Of a stretch of DNA of 64,000 nucleotides, positions 1 to 11,889 are shown piece after piece. The DNA is taken from the NCBI RefSeq assembly GCF_002865645.1, contig NW_020194684.1, positions 3,697,952-3,761,951 on the forward strand, written 5' to 3'. The notes below the pieces were generated by a model that did not search any database, was not told where the DNA came from, and saw only the letters and a program-made list of their open reading frames with translations. A program made the translations under genes and the position numbers. Position 1 is the first letter of the stretch; each line of letters starts with the position of its first letter. This DNA is from Hyaloscypha bicolor E. Taxonomy: Eukaryota; Ascomycota; Leotiomycetes; Helotiales; Hyaloscyphaceae.

Positions 1-1450
1 TTCTTATCTAGGGCAGAGATATATAGTTATAGCTCCGGGTCAAGATTATTATATATATAAGAGAGCTATTAATATAGCTTATCTATTTCTATAGCTTTTA
101 TATATCTTATAATTATTATTATATATCTGCAAATATTATAATCTTTCTTTATATCTTCTATAGTATATTTTTCGTCTTAGAGCTTTTTTATTACTTTAGG
201 TATAAAGTCTTTAAAGCGGTTTACTAAATGCTTTGCCTATAATATAACTTTTTCTAGTATAAATTAAAAGGCAAGTTTTATTATTTCTTTAATTTTCTCT
301 ATATATTATCTCTAAGCTATTCTATATAGGTAAGTATATAAGTTTATATATATAATACTGTTATATTCTTTTTATATATTAAATTAAAAGATATTAATAA
401 AAAGATATATATTTCTTTAGATAATAGCCTTTTCTTAATATTTATAATCTTCTATATTTACGGAATTATTAGGTTTAAAAAAACTAATATCTTCTGAATT
501 CTATCTCAAGGAAATCCCGCTTATATTAATTATATTATATTTATTACCAAAGCTCTGGTTCCTATTATTAAAATTATTATTTTCTCTATTATTTCTATTA
601 TTCGCTCTAGCTCTATTACTGCCAAGTGACTGGCATCTCTAGTATCTATTACGTTTATCTAGTACTTATATAATAAATACGGCTATTTTAGTAGCCATTT
701 CTGGGGAAAGAAGGTACTCTTATACTAGGGCTATACTAGCCGTATTACTGCCATTATTATTTATTCTAGGAATCTCTTTAGTCCTATTACTATTCGGTTC
801 CAAAGATTAGCGGCTTAATTAAGGCTCTGTACTAGTTTCGGTATAGTAATTATTATTTTTAATACTTCTTCCGGTTTTAGCTATATCTTTATTCTGCGGC
901 AGGAAGTATTTGTCTATAAAGAGAGCGAATTTCTTAATAGCAGTATTAAATACGGATCTATTAATAGCCAATATACTCAGTGGGGCTAGGTAAGAAAGTT
1001 ATTATATAGTTACGAGTTCATTAATTAAGGCTAACTAGTTATAGTAACTATTTTATATTATATTCGGGACTATAGCAAGATATTATAGAACCAGGCAATT
1101 AATAATATTATTAATAGTTTGTATTCTCTCTATAAATTAATAGCCGGTTACTCGAAACTAATTAAATTAATAAGCGAGGTTAATAAAGTCCTATAGGAAG
1201 GTCGAACTCGTTATTAAATACGGCTCGTACTTTTTAGGGTTATTGGATTATAGGCGGAAACACTACTAAAATAAAGAGGTTCCCAGGTTATATCGTAATA
1301 TATACGAATCCGATAATTACTACTACTTATTATATAAGAGGAATGAATTAAGTAAAGTATAAAAAATAATTAATTACTATATAAGGAAAGTACTACTTCT
1401 AAGATATTACTTATGTTATATTATACTAATATAACCTTTATTATTTATTA
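1..1450. other. AT-rich RIP-degraded sequence, no gene
   Basis: The sequence is dominated by A/T and TpA steps with stops in all frames. A stretch around 480-1100 is less AT-rich and probably derives from a transposon, but I could not match it to a family by eye. I see no intact gene, RNA gene or LTR pair here. Confidence 0.6.
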
Positions 1451-1458
1451 TCTATAAT

Positions 1459-2386
1459 TAGTATATTAAAAAAAATCAAGGCTAGTTAATTATAATTTGA
1501 TTTAATAGATTTTGACTTGATTTGATTTAATTATAATTATAATTAATTATAATTAACTATAATTATTACGTAATACTAAGAAAACTTGAATTTCTCAAGT
1601 AACTTAAATAATTATTAAATAACTAACAGCTATATTAATAAGATATAAACAAAGCTTATAATATATATATAAGAGTATAAAGCTAGTCTAAATCTGGTAT
1701 AAAAAACTAGTTATCCTCCTTAGAAACCTCTTCTTTATCTTTTTTATTCTTATTTTCTGCTTTTTTTATTCCTCCCTACTTTGAGGGATATTAAGATTAA
1801 TTAAAGATTATTGAGACATTTTCGAATATATCGAGTAAAAATAAGTAAGTTTATAGTCAAAAGCTTCTTAATTGGAGCTATAGTTATTGAGATATTTATA
1901 TATAAAATAAGAAGAAAGGAAATAACTTGAGGAAAATCACTTATTTATATATAAAACCTCTAGAATCTAGAAGATTCTTTAATAAGCGTCTAATTAGATA
2001 TAACCCCCTAATATTAAAGCGCCCATTTATAGAAGGGCCTATTTTTAACTATTTTATTTATAATAATAAGATTTATAAAGTAGCGAGAAATTACGAGAAA
2101 ATCGAGGAGGTTTTAGCGCTTTCGGCTAGTACCGCTTCGCTTGCCAAGCGGCACGATACCCGATTTAGTAAGGAGCACCTTAAGCAATACCGGATACAGG
2201 CTAGCCTAAGCCTTATTTTAGCCTTATTTCGCTTTTCTAATCTCCGAGCGTACGTGCACGGTCACGTGACTAAATAATCAACTATAATTAACTATAGTTA
2301 ATTATGATTTGATTAAGTAGATTTTGACTTGATTTGATTTGATTCAGAGGCAATAATTAAATCAAGCTAAATCATTTAATACACTA
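1459..2386. mobile_element. Non-autonomous hAT element with 8-bp target duplication
   Basis: The left end reads TAGTATATTAAAAAAAATCA and the reverse complement of the right end reads TAGTGTATTAAATGATTTAG, consistent with hAT-type CAGTG ends whose first C was mutated to T by RIP. The 8 bases TCTATAAT directly flank both ends (1451-1458 and 2387-2394), the TSD size of hAT elements. A direct repeat containing GATTTTGACTTGATTTGATT lies inside each end (about 1488-1530 and 2299-2342). At 928 bp it is too short for a transposase gene. One open stretch (1927-2277) opens with a TTG and its product is not recognisable. A palindromic TCACGTGAC sits at 2262-2270, about 115 bp from the right end. Confidence 0.75.
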
Positions 2387-2394
2387 TCTATAAT

Positions 2395-3130
2395 ATAATA
2401 TATAATTATAATATTAAAGGGCTATTAATTTCCTTAATTAATACCCGTAATATCCGAGATTTATTATATGCCTTTAAATTATATATATATTATAATTTAT
2501 ATATATTCTAATAATAATTATATATTTTTTAAATTTATACTTAAATAATAAATAAGTTTTAAGTTTTAAATATGATTTTATTTTAATTTGAAAGTTAAAA
2601 CCTTATTTATTAATATATTTTATTATTTATAAGAAAAGCTTATTTATAATATTATAACTTTTTAATTTCGAAGTAATTATATTATAAATATTATAAATAT
2701 AATAAGCTATTATTATTTGAAAACGAGATATATATTTATATTAATATTATTTAGATATATATTATAATCTTTAATTAAACTTTATATTTTATTATATAAT
2801 AATATTTTTTAATTTATATTTAAATAAATTATTACTTTATTTTTAATAAAAAAGTATTAAGAATTAGCGAGTTAAATTCTAGTAATAAGAGCTTTAAAAA
2901 AGCTAGTTATTTTAATAATACATAAGTATTTTTATTTTCTTATATATATATTTCGTTTTTATTATTATTAGAAATATTAAATATTAATTATTATATTACT
3001 TTTTATTAAAGCTATTAAGTCTAATATTATATAACTAATTCTAATTAGTATATATAAAATTATTTCTAAGTACTAGCTTATATTAGGGGTTATAATTACT
3101 AATACTTATAAATACAAAATATTAAAGTTT
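2395..3130. other. AT-rich RIP-degraded sequence, nothing identified
   Basis: Almost pure A/T with short runs and no coding signal on either strand. Composition becomes gene-like at about 3130-3160, which marks the edge of the first island. Confidence 0.6.
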
Positions 3131-3204
3131 ATATACTTCGAACAGGAATTATGAAGTCGGTTTATTTCATCCCTAGAATGTGGAAAAGCCTCGTAATAAC
3201 CCTT

Positions 3205-3394
3205 CGACGCAGTTGCTTCTGACTGCGCGATCTAAATCACCGCCATTACATTGGCCACGGCACTCAGTCCGTGACCTTTGCTGGTGTCGTGCAGCTTGGG
3301 AAAGATGGGGCTTGTCCGTCCTACCTCGATGGATGACAGGGGAAGTGGGTATTTCTTGGACGCGATTTAAATGGCAAATATTTGAAACTTAACT
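3205..3394 (+). pseudogene. Possible gene remnant at the island edge
   Basis: One plus-strand frame reads as plausible protein across an in-frame TGA: a stretch with ..SVTFAGVVQLGKDGACPSYLDG.. before the stop and GKWVFLGRDLNGKYLKLN after it, ending at a TAA near 3394. The pattern and the composition suggest the 3' end of a small gene disabled at the boundary of the RIP block. No family is recognised. The rest of 3130-3830 shows nothing else. Confidence 0.25.
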
Positions 3395-3830
3395 AAGCTG
3401 CAAAGGCTAGTCCTTATTTGGTGCAGTAACATAGACTCTAATGAGGATAATGGCGATGGGCAGCTCTTGGTGTGTGCCACAGAAACCATATAGATTACGG
3501 GCAGTGTAATCTAATTGAAATATTCCAAGCAAATAAATTCTTGAGGCAACTTAGTAGATCAAGAGATTCAAGAAAGATAATGGAATTTTAATACCTGAAA
3601 AACACTTATTGAATCAAGAGTTAATACAGAAGATTTAAGTCATGTCTAATTTGATATAAGGCCGATAAACTCCTCTAATAAAAGCCCTGGCGGATGTTCT
3701 CCCGAGGAGTAGGTACCGATCTCCTAAACAGACCTTTTGAGAGGTTATTAAAAAGTATCACCTGATACCGAGAGAATAGCCCAAAAACTGGGTTCGGCCC
3801 TGACCACAGCCGGTATTGTAATAAATAAAA

Positions 3831-6314
3831 CTAGACAATGCCAGATGGAAGAGAATCCTCGGCGTGAGCTGCATTTTCTCTCCGGAATTCGCTCATACCG
3901 TCTGCAGGTCGCACAGTGCTAGATACTCCAAATGTTGAAGCACGGGCTGGCATCGCGTCAACAACTTGGCGGGGGTTTGCGAGGTTGGAAGTGGAAGCCG
4001 AAAGTCCAGGCGGGATAATGCGCCGTCGGACTGCTGTCTGATGTCCTGTATGACCACCACCACCGGTGCTCCTTGTAGCGGTCGAGCTAGCTTGTGATCG
4101 AATAGTTGTAGAGGAAACCAGCGTTTGGATTGGTTGCGTGATCGTGGTCGTGGTTATAGGTGTTAGTGGGTTTGCTGCCGGAGCTTTGCCAGCATTTCGA
4201 GTTCCGCCGCCCGGGCTTTTAGGCCATATTATGTCACGAATGCAGCAAAGAAAAATCCCCAAGGTGACCAAAGTGATAACGACTGCTATGATGAGATAGA
4301 CCCATAAGTATCCAGAAACCACGGGCAGCTTGGGGGCATTGTTGGAACCTGAATTAGAGGACGAAGTATTATCCTGTTTGATGGGATGGAAGGACAGATC
4401 AATCCAGTCGTTAGTCCATCCAAATATAGGCATAGCAAATATGGTCTAGTGTTGCTTGTCAGCAGCCGTCCTTCTGAGGAGACTCGTAAAAGAAAAGTCT
4501 TACAGCAATGGCCGTCGCGGGGAGAAAAACCAAAGCTACAAAGGAGATTGCAGCCCCAAATTTTGTGTTTTGCGTGCTTATATTGGCTTCTTGTCTCGCT
4601 AGTTCGCTTCTGATCTGAAGCATTATCAACAATCTTTCCAATCGACTAGCTGTGGTTCAAGCTATATTCCATGAGGTAAAACTTACTATATCTGTAGTAA
4701 ATGATATTCCCTCTACATATATCCTGCATTTTGCGCTCAGACCGTCAAATCTGGACAAGATATCATTAAATCGTTCCGAGAAAAGATTTGTAATTTCAAC
4801 AAATGTTTCGCGATTTTGTCTAATGGCAATAGGAGTTGGAGTAGCGGTAGTAGCAGCAGGTGTGGTGGCAGCAGGCGTAGCGGCAGCAGGAGGTCTAGCA
4901 TCAAGATTCTCACCTCCTCTCGAGGTACCATCATTGGTATATTGGGCCAAAAGTGTCGCAATTCCCGGCAAAATAGCTTTGGACAGCTGAAGTTTCGTCG
5001 TTTCGGTTTCTTCTTCGACTGTCTTGCTCTCATCTCGAATCGACCGAACTTCTTTTATGAGCTCCCAACTAAATCGATCGTGACCAATACTGACTGCGTC
5101 ATCTTCGATCTTTTCAAATCAAATTCTCGTAGGCGCGCCTTTGCTTGCCTATTAGATTTTCCAGGCGGTTAAGTTCGAGCTCGGCGCATATCCCTAGCAT
5201 CAGGAGCGGATGTCCGCTCGCGTCTTGCCAACCTGCAACCAGCCGTTTGACGTTGTTAATCTGGTCGTCAGTGCAACCAACCATGATCGAAAAAGTAAAC
5301 TGGCATGACTCGAAGTGTGTGGCAGCCACAGCGAATGCCTGATGGCTCTTCGGATTGATCGTGAACGTGTGCATCCAGAGCTTCTCCCTAACTTGTGAGA
5401 ACTCGCAGGTGCGATATATCGTGATTATGGATGTCAACCGTCTTGTGGCGACCTTTGTAAAGTGTCCGGGTAAGTGAAATGCGTTTGCGACCTTCTCCCA
5501 GTGGTCCTTACTCATAGGAAGATCTGTGAATCCAGATGCTATCGTAGACTCGGTGAGTTCCGCGTCCGCAGCTCTTGGGATGAAACTACAGCAAGAATTT
5601 TGCGTAAATATACAACGCCGGCAAAGTTTAAAGGATCTAGGAAGGAGGCTTACAGGATACAAAATCCATTTTGTGGAATACTTGCTAATGTTAATGTCGC
5701 GTCGTCTGGGACGAATACCTGAGACTAGTACATGACGATGCTTAGACCATAACGTATGTGAAGCAACGATTGCATGACGGAAGCATTTAAAAAGGAGCAG
5801 TGGAGGACCTACCGTGAACCAATCGTTCCAATCCTGTACATCCAAAAGCATGATCTCGTTATTAACAATCGTGCCTTGGCCGGCCTATAGTTTCGTAAGC
5901 ATTTAGACTTGGCAACCATGGCGAGACTCAATCTTACAGCGTTCACCACGCTGTAGCTCTGAACGACCTTGCAACACTGTCCTGCATTTTTAACATCCAA
6001 CTCGCAATCAAATTCATCAATGCGATTAGGGGCTACGAAGAGGTCGGAATTGGGTACCCAATCCATTCTGATGAGGCAGGGTCCACGGCATTTCAGCCGT
6101 ACGAAGTACGTCCGGAGAAAACCCAAGCTTAGCGGGTTCTGGGGGTCGGCCCCTTTTGTAACGTTGTCTTCAGTCGAAAGGGTTGGAGGGGCGCTGAAGT
6201 GCAGCAAGGCCAGGCTTTCATCATTTCGCCAAACGACGCCGGCCGCTCAGGTAAGGACGCCCTCCGTGCCGAACCGTACAGAAACCGGACGTAGCCCGCT
6301 GGAAGTGTCTCCAT
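3831..6314 (-). CDS. Fungal CorA-like membrane protein, possibly frameshifted
   Basis: Resembles the fungal CorA-like transporter-domain family. The best model has about six exons, with introns near 5885-5937, 5725-5812, 5586-5653, 4615-4686 and 4446-4503 (the last has a good GCTGAC branch site). The globular half contains DWNDWFT, VFVPDDATLTLA, a WEKVANAFHLP segment and a THFES..VGCTDD..HPLLMLGICAELE block typical of the family. The C-terminal half has two membrane helices, FGAAISFVALVFLPATAIA followed by TIFAMPIFGW, and GYLWVYLIIAVVITLVTLGI, then a Ser/Thr-rich basic tail. The family motif AMPIFGW stands where classical CorA has GMN, so Mg2+ transport should not be assumed. Between exon segments at about 5114-5119 the frame breaks without a GT-AG pair; one extra T in a T-run would explain it. 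The N-terminus is unresolved: an ATG exists at 6314, but the well-supported frame opens only at a TTG at 6207. Confidence 0.62.
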
Positions 6315-6776
6315 TAGGAGGGCGGGAAGCAGGGGTCTTCAAGAGCTGAAAAGCAACGACGAATGGGTGCCGCACGATAACCTCGATTGGTCACGGGATA
6401 GAGTAGCCAAGCCAATGATCAGGCGGTGGTGACAGGGGCCTGATCACTAACATTCGGGTCTCAGCCAACATCACCTATGACTCCTACCCATGGAGGCTGT
6501 GTTAAAACAGCGCAGCCCGAAATCACGTGTGCTGAGGATAACCACGTCACGCATAGATAAAATCGCCTGAGGCGGCCCTCTGATGCCTTTGCTTTTAAAC
6601 GGCGATTCCTATTCCTGTGGCAAACCCCAACGTCAAAGTTTACCTGGTGTCGCCGCACTCACTTCAGTCAGAGGATTTACCACCCGTTTCACCTTAGAGC
6701 AACCAATTTCAGACACCCTTTATTCGCCAAAGCTTCCGAACCCCAACTCAAACCCGCATCGCCACGCATTTTGAGG
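6315..6776. other. Intergenic region between divergent genes
   Basis: Mixed composition with no convincing reading frame on either strand. It should hold the 5' regions of the minus-strand CorA-like gene and the plus-strand small gene. A short plus-strand open stretch upstream of 6777 (about 6583-6774) has no recognisable product. Confidence 0.4.
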
Positions 6777-7319
6777 ATGGAAGGATCTTGCGAGCAGCAG
6801 GTGATTTTGATGAGATATATCAACCCGAGGAGACTGATGAAGTATCTCAACGAGGAATTGGGGCCAGGCAAATTTACAGTTGATGTAGGTAGACCTGATT
6901 TGCTCGTGGGAACGATCGTGGCTCATCTCACGTTCCATAGAACAAGTTCGACCAATACATCATCACGACAAAGGAAGGACTTAGCCCGGTATGTTTGCCG
7001 ATTAAATATGATCTTGCTAAGCTTACTAAACTGATAGAAACAATTGGAGGAGATCAGAGATCTGGCGCATACATTCCGCAAGCGCGCCAAAGACCTGGCA
7101 GCTGCTGAGGCTAGGAACAGAGATGGCGGCCAGGCGCCGAACCTCAACACGATCCATGAAAATCAACCCGCGCCGCCAACGACGACGACGGCATCTGTAG
7201 CTGAGCAGGAAGACGTCGCAGAAACAAGTAGAGACTCAGAACCTAAGTTCCAACAGCCGGTCCGAAGGTCCACAGCGTCCAGCCTATCAAGTATTATGAA
7301 AAGGTGGAGAGAGAAGTGA
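6777..7319 (+). CDS. Small three-exon protein of unknown function
   Basis: Three exons join in frame: 6777-6884, 6941-6988 and 7038-7319, giving about 145 residues. Intron 1 (6885-6940) runs GTAGGT to CATAG; intron 2 (6989-7037) runs GTATGT to GATAG with a TTACTAAACTG branch region. The joined product has YINPRRLMKYLNEELGPGKF and NKFDQYIITTKEGLSP, then a charged helix KQLEEIRDLAHTFRKRAKDL and a Pro/Thr/Ser-rich, low-complexity tail ending in MKRWREK. There is no signal peptide or membrane segment. ATG at 6777 is the first in frame; one at 6810 is also possible. I do not recognise the family. It lies between the CorA-like gene and the HET-kinase gene, which may or may not be functionally meaningful. 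Confidence 0.6.
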
Positions 7320-7906
7320 GCCTACGTAATCGATGGGAACTCGGAAAGGAATAAAAATTCTCTCTCCGGGAGTAAGAGACGCGAAGTTTATCTTACTGGA
7401 AACTAGCCCCTTGCTACTGCACCTTCTCCTCACTTCATTTGAGAGCCGTAAGAATTCCCAACAAAGGATACCTCGTTGCATTGAATGGGTAGGCGTTAGG
7501 TTTATATTATGCGAGTAAAACATGAGGGAATGTTACCACGAACGTATCGAGGCATCAATGTAATTTATGAAAACGTTTCTGGGATTCAAGCTCCAATGCA
7601 TGGAAATGTACCAGTGACTCTATTCCAATCCGGCTCCGAATGTAAAAATATGACAATCTAACCGAGAATGCCGTGTCAAAGGTCCAGTGATGACTACTTG
7701 AAATATAGCGGCTCAGGAGCCCTGTCTTCATATCTATCTACTCGTGAGAATTACAGTACCTTGCTCAAAATCGATTATGGCGGCCCAAAGGACTCCATAA
7801 GCTAAAAATGTCCTGAGAAACAACCGCGACGACGCACTGTGGCTATTGTTGCTGGCTCCCTTAGCTTGCATTGACTGAGAAAATGCATCGCCCGACGATG
7901 TTTCAA
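7320..7906. other. Intergenic region, convergent 3' ends
   Basis: Lies between the stop codons of the small plus gene and the minus-strand HET-kinase gene. No coding signal longer than chance is visible; it probably contains the two 3' untranslated regions. Confidence 0.4.
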
Positions 7907-10893
7907 CTACTTAAAACCTTCCTTGATAGTACCGGGCATCCATTGCGCACGGCGACGGAATACAAGTAGCCTCTCCGCCACATCAGTGCCGGTGATTCGT
8001 GATTTTGGCTCCACGTCTAGCATCCGCTCGATGAGAGCCAAGAAGTCTCGGATATACAGGCTGCAATTGTGATTCCTGGACAGGCGCAGACACCAGGCGC
8101 TTACTTCAGGCTTAACCCTCGAAATGTGTCCATCCCCTGGGTCATCCAAAGAGCCAATAACCTCAAAGAACGTGTCGGACCTAATTCCAAAAACATCCGC
8201 GGTAGCACGAAACTCGGGAAATTCTTCGTTGACAGCATGCGCACCTTCAAGATACCAAGTGATGAATTCTAGGAAGATGCACCCTAGCGCCCATATGTCT
8301 GTGGCTCGTGAAACTTTCTCTCTCGTGACAAACTCGGGGGCTGAATAAGTCATTGACCGGGGGATATTAGTGGAGGTCAAATTCGATCGTGAGTCCCTTC
8401 GGTGGAAGGCCGCCAGCCCGAAATCCCCAAGAATTAGCTGACCCAAGTTCGCCTCCTTGTCCTTCTGGAGAGGTGGAAACCATAGGATATTTGTCGGTTT
8501 TATATCCCCATGCCTTCCAAATACGTGTTGAGGCTCCCCTGGATAATCTTCACTAGAGGTCGAATAGCCCTCGTGGATAGCTGCTACGGCTGTGGCGAGT
8601 TGATAACACTGTTCTGAGAGCCACGGAATAATGCTCGGGTCGCCAACATATCTTTTCTCGGCACTCCAAAAAGATCGAAGATCTCCATCTGCCCATGGAA
8701 ATATCAAGTGATAAGTTGACGGAGAGCCTTCCTGCAAATCGTTTCCAACCTCGTATGTCGCTAGAAGTTGGATGATTTGAGGGGGGTGCGGCCGACGGAA
8801 ATGAGCCAAAGCCTTCGTTTCCAATTGAAAGCTCGTGTGGTCGACTGCCCGGAGCTGCTTGATGGCAAATAAATGGTTTGGATTGCTGATCTGGGTAGTA
8901 ATAAGCGGACGCCATTTAGTTCGCGAACATCAAGACTTACTCCATAATCCCCAAAGTCATAATGATCTGGGTGGATTTTTACTCGTCTCACCTCGCTAAA
9001 TGAACCGTATCTCAATTGCTCTTCTAAGAAATCGGAGTCTATCTCCGATAGACCACTTGTCTGAGACTCGCTGGGTAGGAAAGGCAAGATGTGGTTAGGA
9101 GTGAACAAATAGTGCAGCACTTTGTCCCTGCCGCGAATGAAAGGTGCTAGAACGCGCCATTGCGCAAAGAAGAACCTTTCGACGTAGCTTGGCCGGCCAA
9201 ACACCTCTGAGACAGTTTTCCATTTCTCCCAATGCTCCTTCTCTTCTTCCTTTTGAATGGAACGGGGCAATTTGCCAGAAAGGAGCTGCGGATCTGGCAT
9301 GGGAAGTAGAGAGTCAACGACCCCAATTCTATAAAGAACCGGTTCAATGAATTTGAGCAGATCTGCGAGCAGCAGAATGACGAAAATTTTCTTGCGGGAC
9401 TGCAACTCGTCTGAATTTTGGCTTCGAATCAGAGGTGAAGTTAGAAAGACTCGCAGCGTCTGACCAATAATGGCCTCATCTAGGATTTGCTCTATTGTAC
9501 CTTCTGGGATAAAGGTTCTGCCACTAATGTTCCTTACTTGACGTCTGTAGAGTTCCATTTCGAGGTAGGTGATAGCCTGGCTTGTTGTCGGGCTCTCGAA
9601 AACGATCGGATTTCCACTCTCATGTTTCGGTAAGGGAGTCTTGTAAGTCCTTGGACTTAATTCCAGCTGATTTATTTCTGGAACTACCCCCGCGCCTGAG
9701 AAACACTCCAAGCCGCGTGCCTGTAGCCGTTCGAAGCTTAGAGGGTTACGCTGGATGAGTGATTCTTCCAACCGATTCATAATATATATGTCTTTTATCT
9801 CTGCGTCAATTTTTGGCCCATACTGTGGTAAAGGGAGATTGCAACGGTAGTAGAAATTCGAAGATTTCTTCTGAGGCTCCGAAATGAGGTAGATCATCAC
9901 GAGATGTTGGGTATCTTTCCCGCAATTTAAGGAAGCTTGAAAGACGTTTGTTCCTTCGGGGATACCCGGAAGTAATGAATCGTCGGGAGTTATTAGCTTC
10001 AAAGGAAGAGAAATGTGGAGACCAATGTTCGTCATGGCAGTAGGTCTCCTGATATCCGGAGATACGACCTGGATGTCTCCAAAGCCGTAGAAGTCAGCAG
10101 GTGATTTGGCAAGCACGCTCGTCAACATCCCATGATGCTGTATGGTGTCTCGTGTGGCCCAAGCAAGAAGCGATTGATCATCGGTGGTCTGTAATATCTC
10201 CAACTGTAAGCGGCTGAACGCTTTCGAGCCTCCTTCCCCGTACAGGAGGGGCATGTTGACCCCAAACAAGCCCATAAGACAATATGCAATATCCTCTCCA
10301 CGTGTACATTGCCGCAATGACGCCCATGACATTCTAGCAGCCACACTAAACTCAGAGGGTCGGGCAGAACCTAATAGGCAGGACAACGGAATATGGGTCA
10401 CCTTGGAGATCAAGTGGGCCAGGCCAGTCTTCGTTCCGATGGGCGTCCAATTTGCATCAAAGAAAATAACTTGAGGGGGCGCGATCAACTCTTGAAGAGT
10501 CCAGCCCCGAGTAAACCAGCGAGTGCTCTGAATGTGATCATGCAAGCCGCCGCCGTCATTATTAGGAGCGATAACATCGCCGAGGTATGCGTAACACAAC
10601 GAAGCTTGCGAGTACCAATGGTACATCGAGTTAATGGCTTCGCTCAACTCGGCGCTGCTAGTTTTGTCGATGCAGCATGTGTCGATCCATACCCACTCCA
10701 GGCCATCACGGAGAGCCCGTCGGCATGCGGACTGGATCTTGCGGAAGCCAAGTAAATGCGTCGCGCCGCCCCTTTGGAAGTCTTGAAAGCTGACCTCCTC
10801 GACGCCCCAGGTGTGGGAGAGAATGGCGTAAGGTGCCTTGTCAAGCCCATAGGACTCTCTGACCTCGAAGGTTTGAACATTTATGAGCCGCAT
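7907..10893 (-). CDS. HET domain-protein kinase fusion
   Basis: Two exons (10893-8941 and 8890-7907) joined over a 50-nt GTAAGT..CCCAG intron give about 978 residues. The N-terminus is a HET domain: YAILSHTW at 22-29, WIDTCCIDK at 69-77, SMYHWYSQA at 89-97, RGWTLQELIAP at 129-139. A long linker follows, then a helical segment common in front of fungal HET-associated kinases, then a complete Ser/Thr kinase fold: a degenerate glycine loop YGSFSEV, the beta-3 lysine in FAIKQL (about 662), HGDIKPTN catalytic loop (about 778), DFG (about 807), SAPE (about 835) and DIWALGCIF. The key Lys and both Asp residues are present, so kinase activity is plausible; the HRD arginine is Gly. The intron falls inside the kinase N-lobe, so the fusion is one gene. 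HET domains execute heterokaryon-incompatibility cell death in filamentous fungi; a role as a recognition-to-death switch here is inference. Confidence 0.88.
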
Positions 10894-11270
10894 GGTTGAG
10901 CTGCCGAGCTCTTGATCGTGAATGAGGATGTCGTGAGGTCAAGGCGAAACGAGCCTGCTTACCGGAATTTTGTAGGCAGCCGGCGAAACTAAGGGCGGTC
11001 TGTGAACCGACCAATTACAGCCCGGGGCTACAGCGGCAAGTGAAACTAGTTCCAAAACTCGATTTCAGACAGCCAGCGCATAATTACTCAACAACCACAT
11101 GTCCAAATTCAAAGGCGAGTACCTCAAAGTGACGTAGCGAAGACTTAGAGCAACTGAACAATGATCCTTATTTGGTGAAGCTAATACTTGCCGATCTGTC
11201 TCGACATCACGATAATCGCCGAATTGAGGATGCATGACGCCACCCCGGTCCCGTGTTGGATAGCCAGTGT
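10894..11270. other. Upstream region of the HET-kinase gene
   Basis: Gene-like composition but no supported reading frame on either strand. Probably the promoter and 5' untranslated region of the minus-strand HET-kinase gene. Confidence 0.35.
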
Positions 11271-11274
11271 GACG

Positions 11275-11540
11275 ACCCGTACAAGACATAGGCACCGATA
11301 AGTCAGAATGCGACGTTATATCTGGATTTTATAGGAGAATACCCTTTATAGGAGGATCTAAAGGTAAGGAGAGAAGAAGAGAAGACTCAGAAGAGGGGAC
11401 GAAAGACGACTGGTCAGCTATATGTGACGAGGCACTCAAGACTAACAATATCAAGGCAGTACTCTCATTCTTAGAACAATAGTTACAGAAGCAAGAGGAG
11501 GCAAGAATTAAGCTGCCCCTATATCTAACACTGGAAACAC
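11275..11540 (+). pseudogene. Possible retroelement Gag-like scrap
   Basis: A plus-strand frame reads ..TKDDWSAICDEALKTNN.. then KAVLSFLEQ, a TAG stop and LQKQEEARIKL. The stop sits where a CAG codon would suit the helical pattern, as RIP produces. The short charged helical stretch resembles retroelement Gag, but no diagnostic motif is visible. The preceding TGTGACGACCCG at about 11270 could be an LTR end; no partner copy is seen in the window. Confidence 0.22.
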
Positions 11541-11633
11541 TGGTGCGAGAACACGTGACAACCAGCGTTGCAGCCGTCTCCTGGCAGAACCGTCACATCC
11601 AACCCCCCTTTGGAAAAGAGCTTGCCCCGAGCG

Positions 11634-11885
11634 TCAAAGGTACTTGCACCAATCCAGTCTATCTACTCCTTTCATGTTCCTTGAGGTCAATGAAGAACCC
11701 AAGCCCTCTAACCATGCATCGTCATTATCGTATGCGTCGTCATCTAAAGCATCTATTGTCACCCGGCCCGTCTTTGGTTTTGTCCCTTGCGCTAGGTAAA
11801 ATGGGCGTAGAGAGCAATTATTAACCCAGTGATTATGAAAGCCGCATCGTATATACCGACCTTTAGACCTGTATTATTGTCGACG
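11634..11885 (-). pseudogene. Zinc-knuckle (CCHC) protein fragment
   Basis: The minus strand encodes RYIRCGFHNHWVNNC, which has the C-x4-H-x4-C spacing of a retroviral-type zinc knuckle; the first Cys of the expected C-x2-C is Tyr, a change explained by one G-to-A transition. It continues as LAQGTKPKTGRVTIDALDDD, then AYDNDDAWLEGLGSSLTSRN, and stops at 11634-11636. Length, stop pattern and location next to an AT-rich block suggest a retroelement Gag remnant rather than a functioning gene. Confidence 0.4.
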
Positions 11886-11889
11886 CTTT

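Noticed and set aside
3180..3392. 70-residue plus-strand open frame
   Set aside because: Arg/Trp-rich, no domain; a different frame across an in-frame stop has better protein texture, so only a remnant is listed.
4657..5033. Overlapping plus- and minus-strand frames over the CorA-like gene
   Set aside because: Shadows created by an Ala/Thr/Pro-rich linker; only the minus frame that joins across the introns has family motifs.
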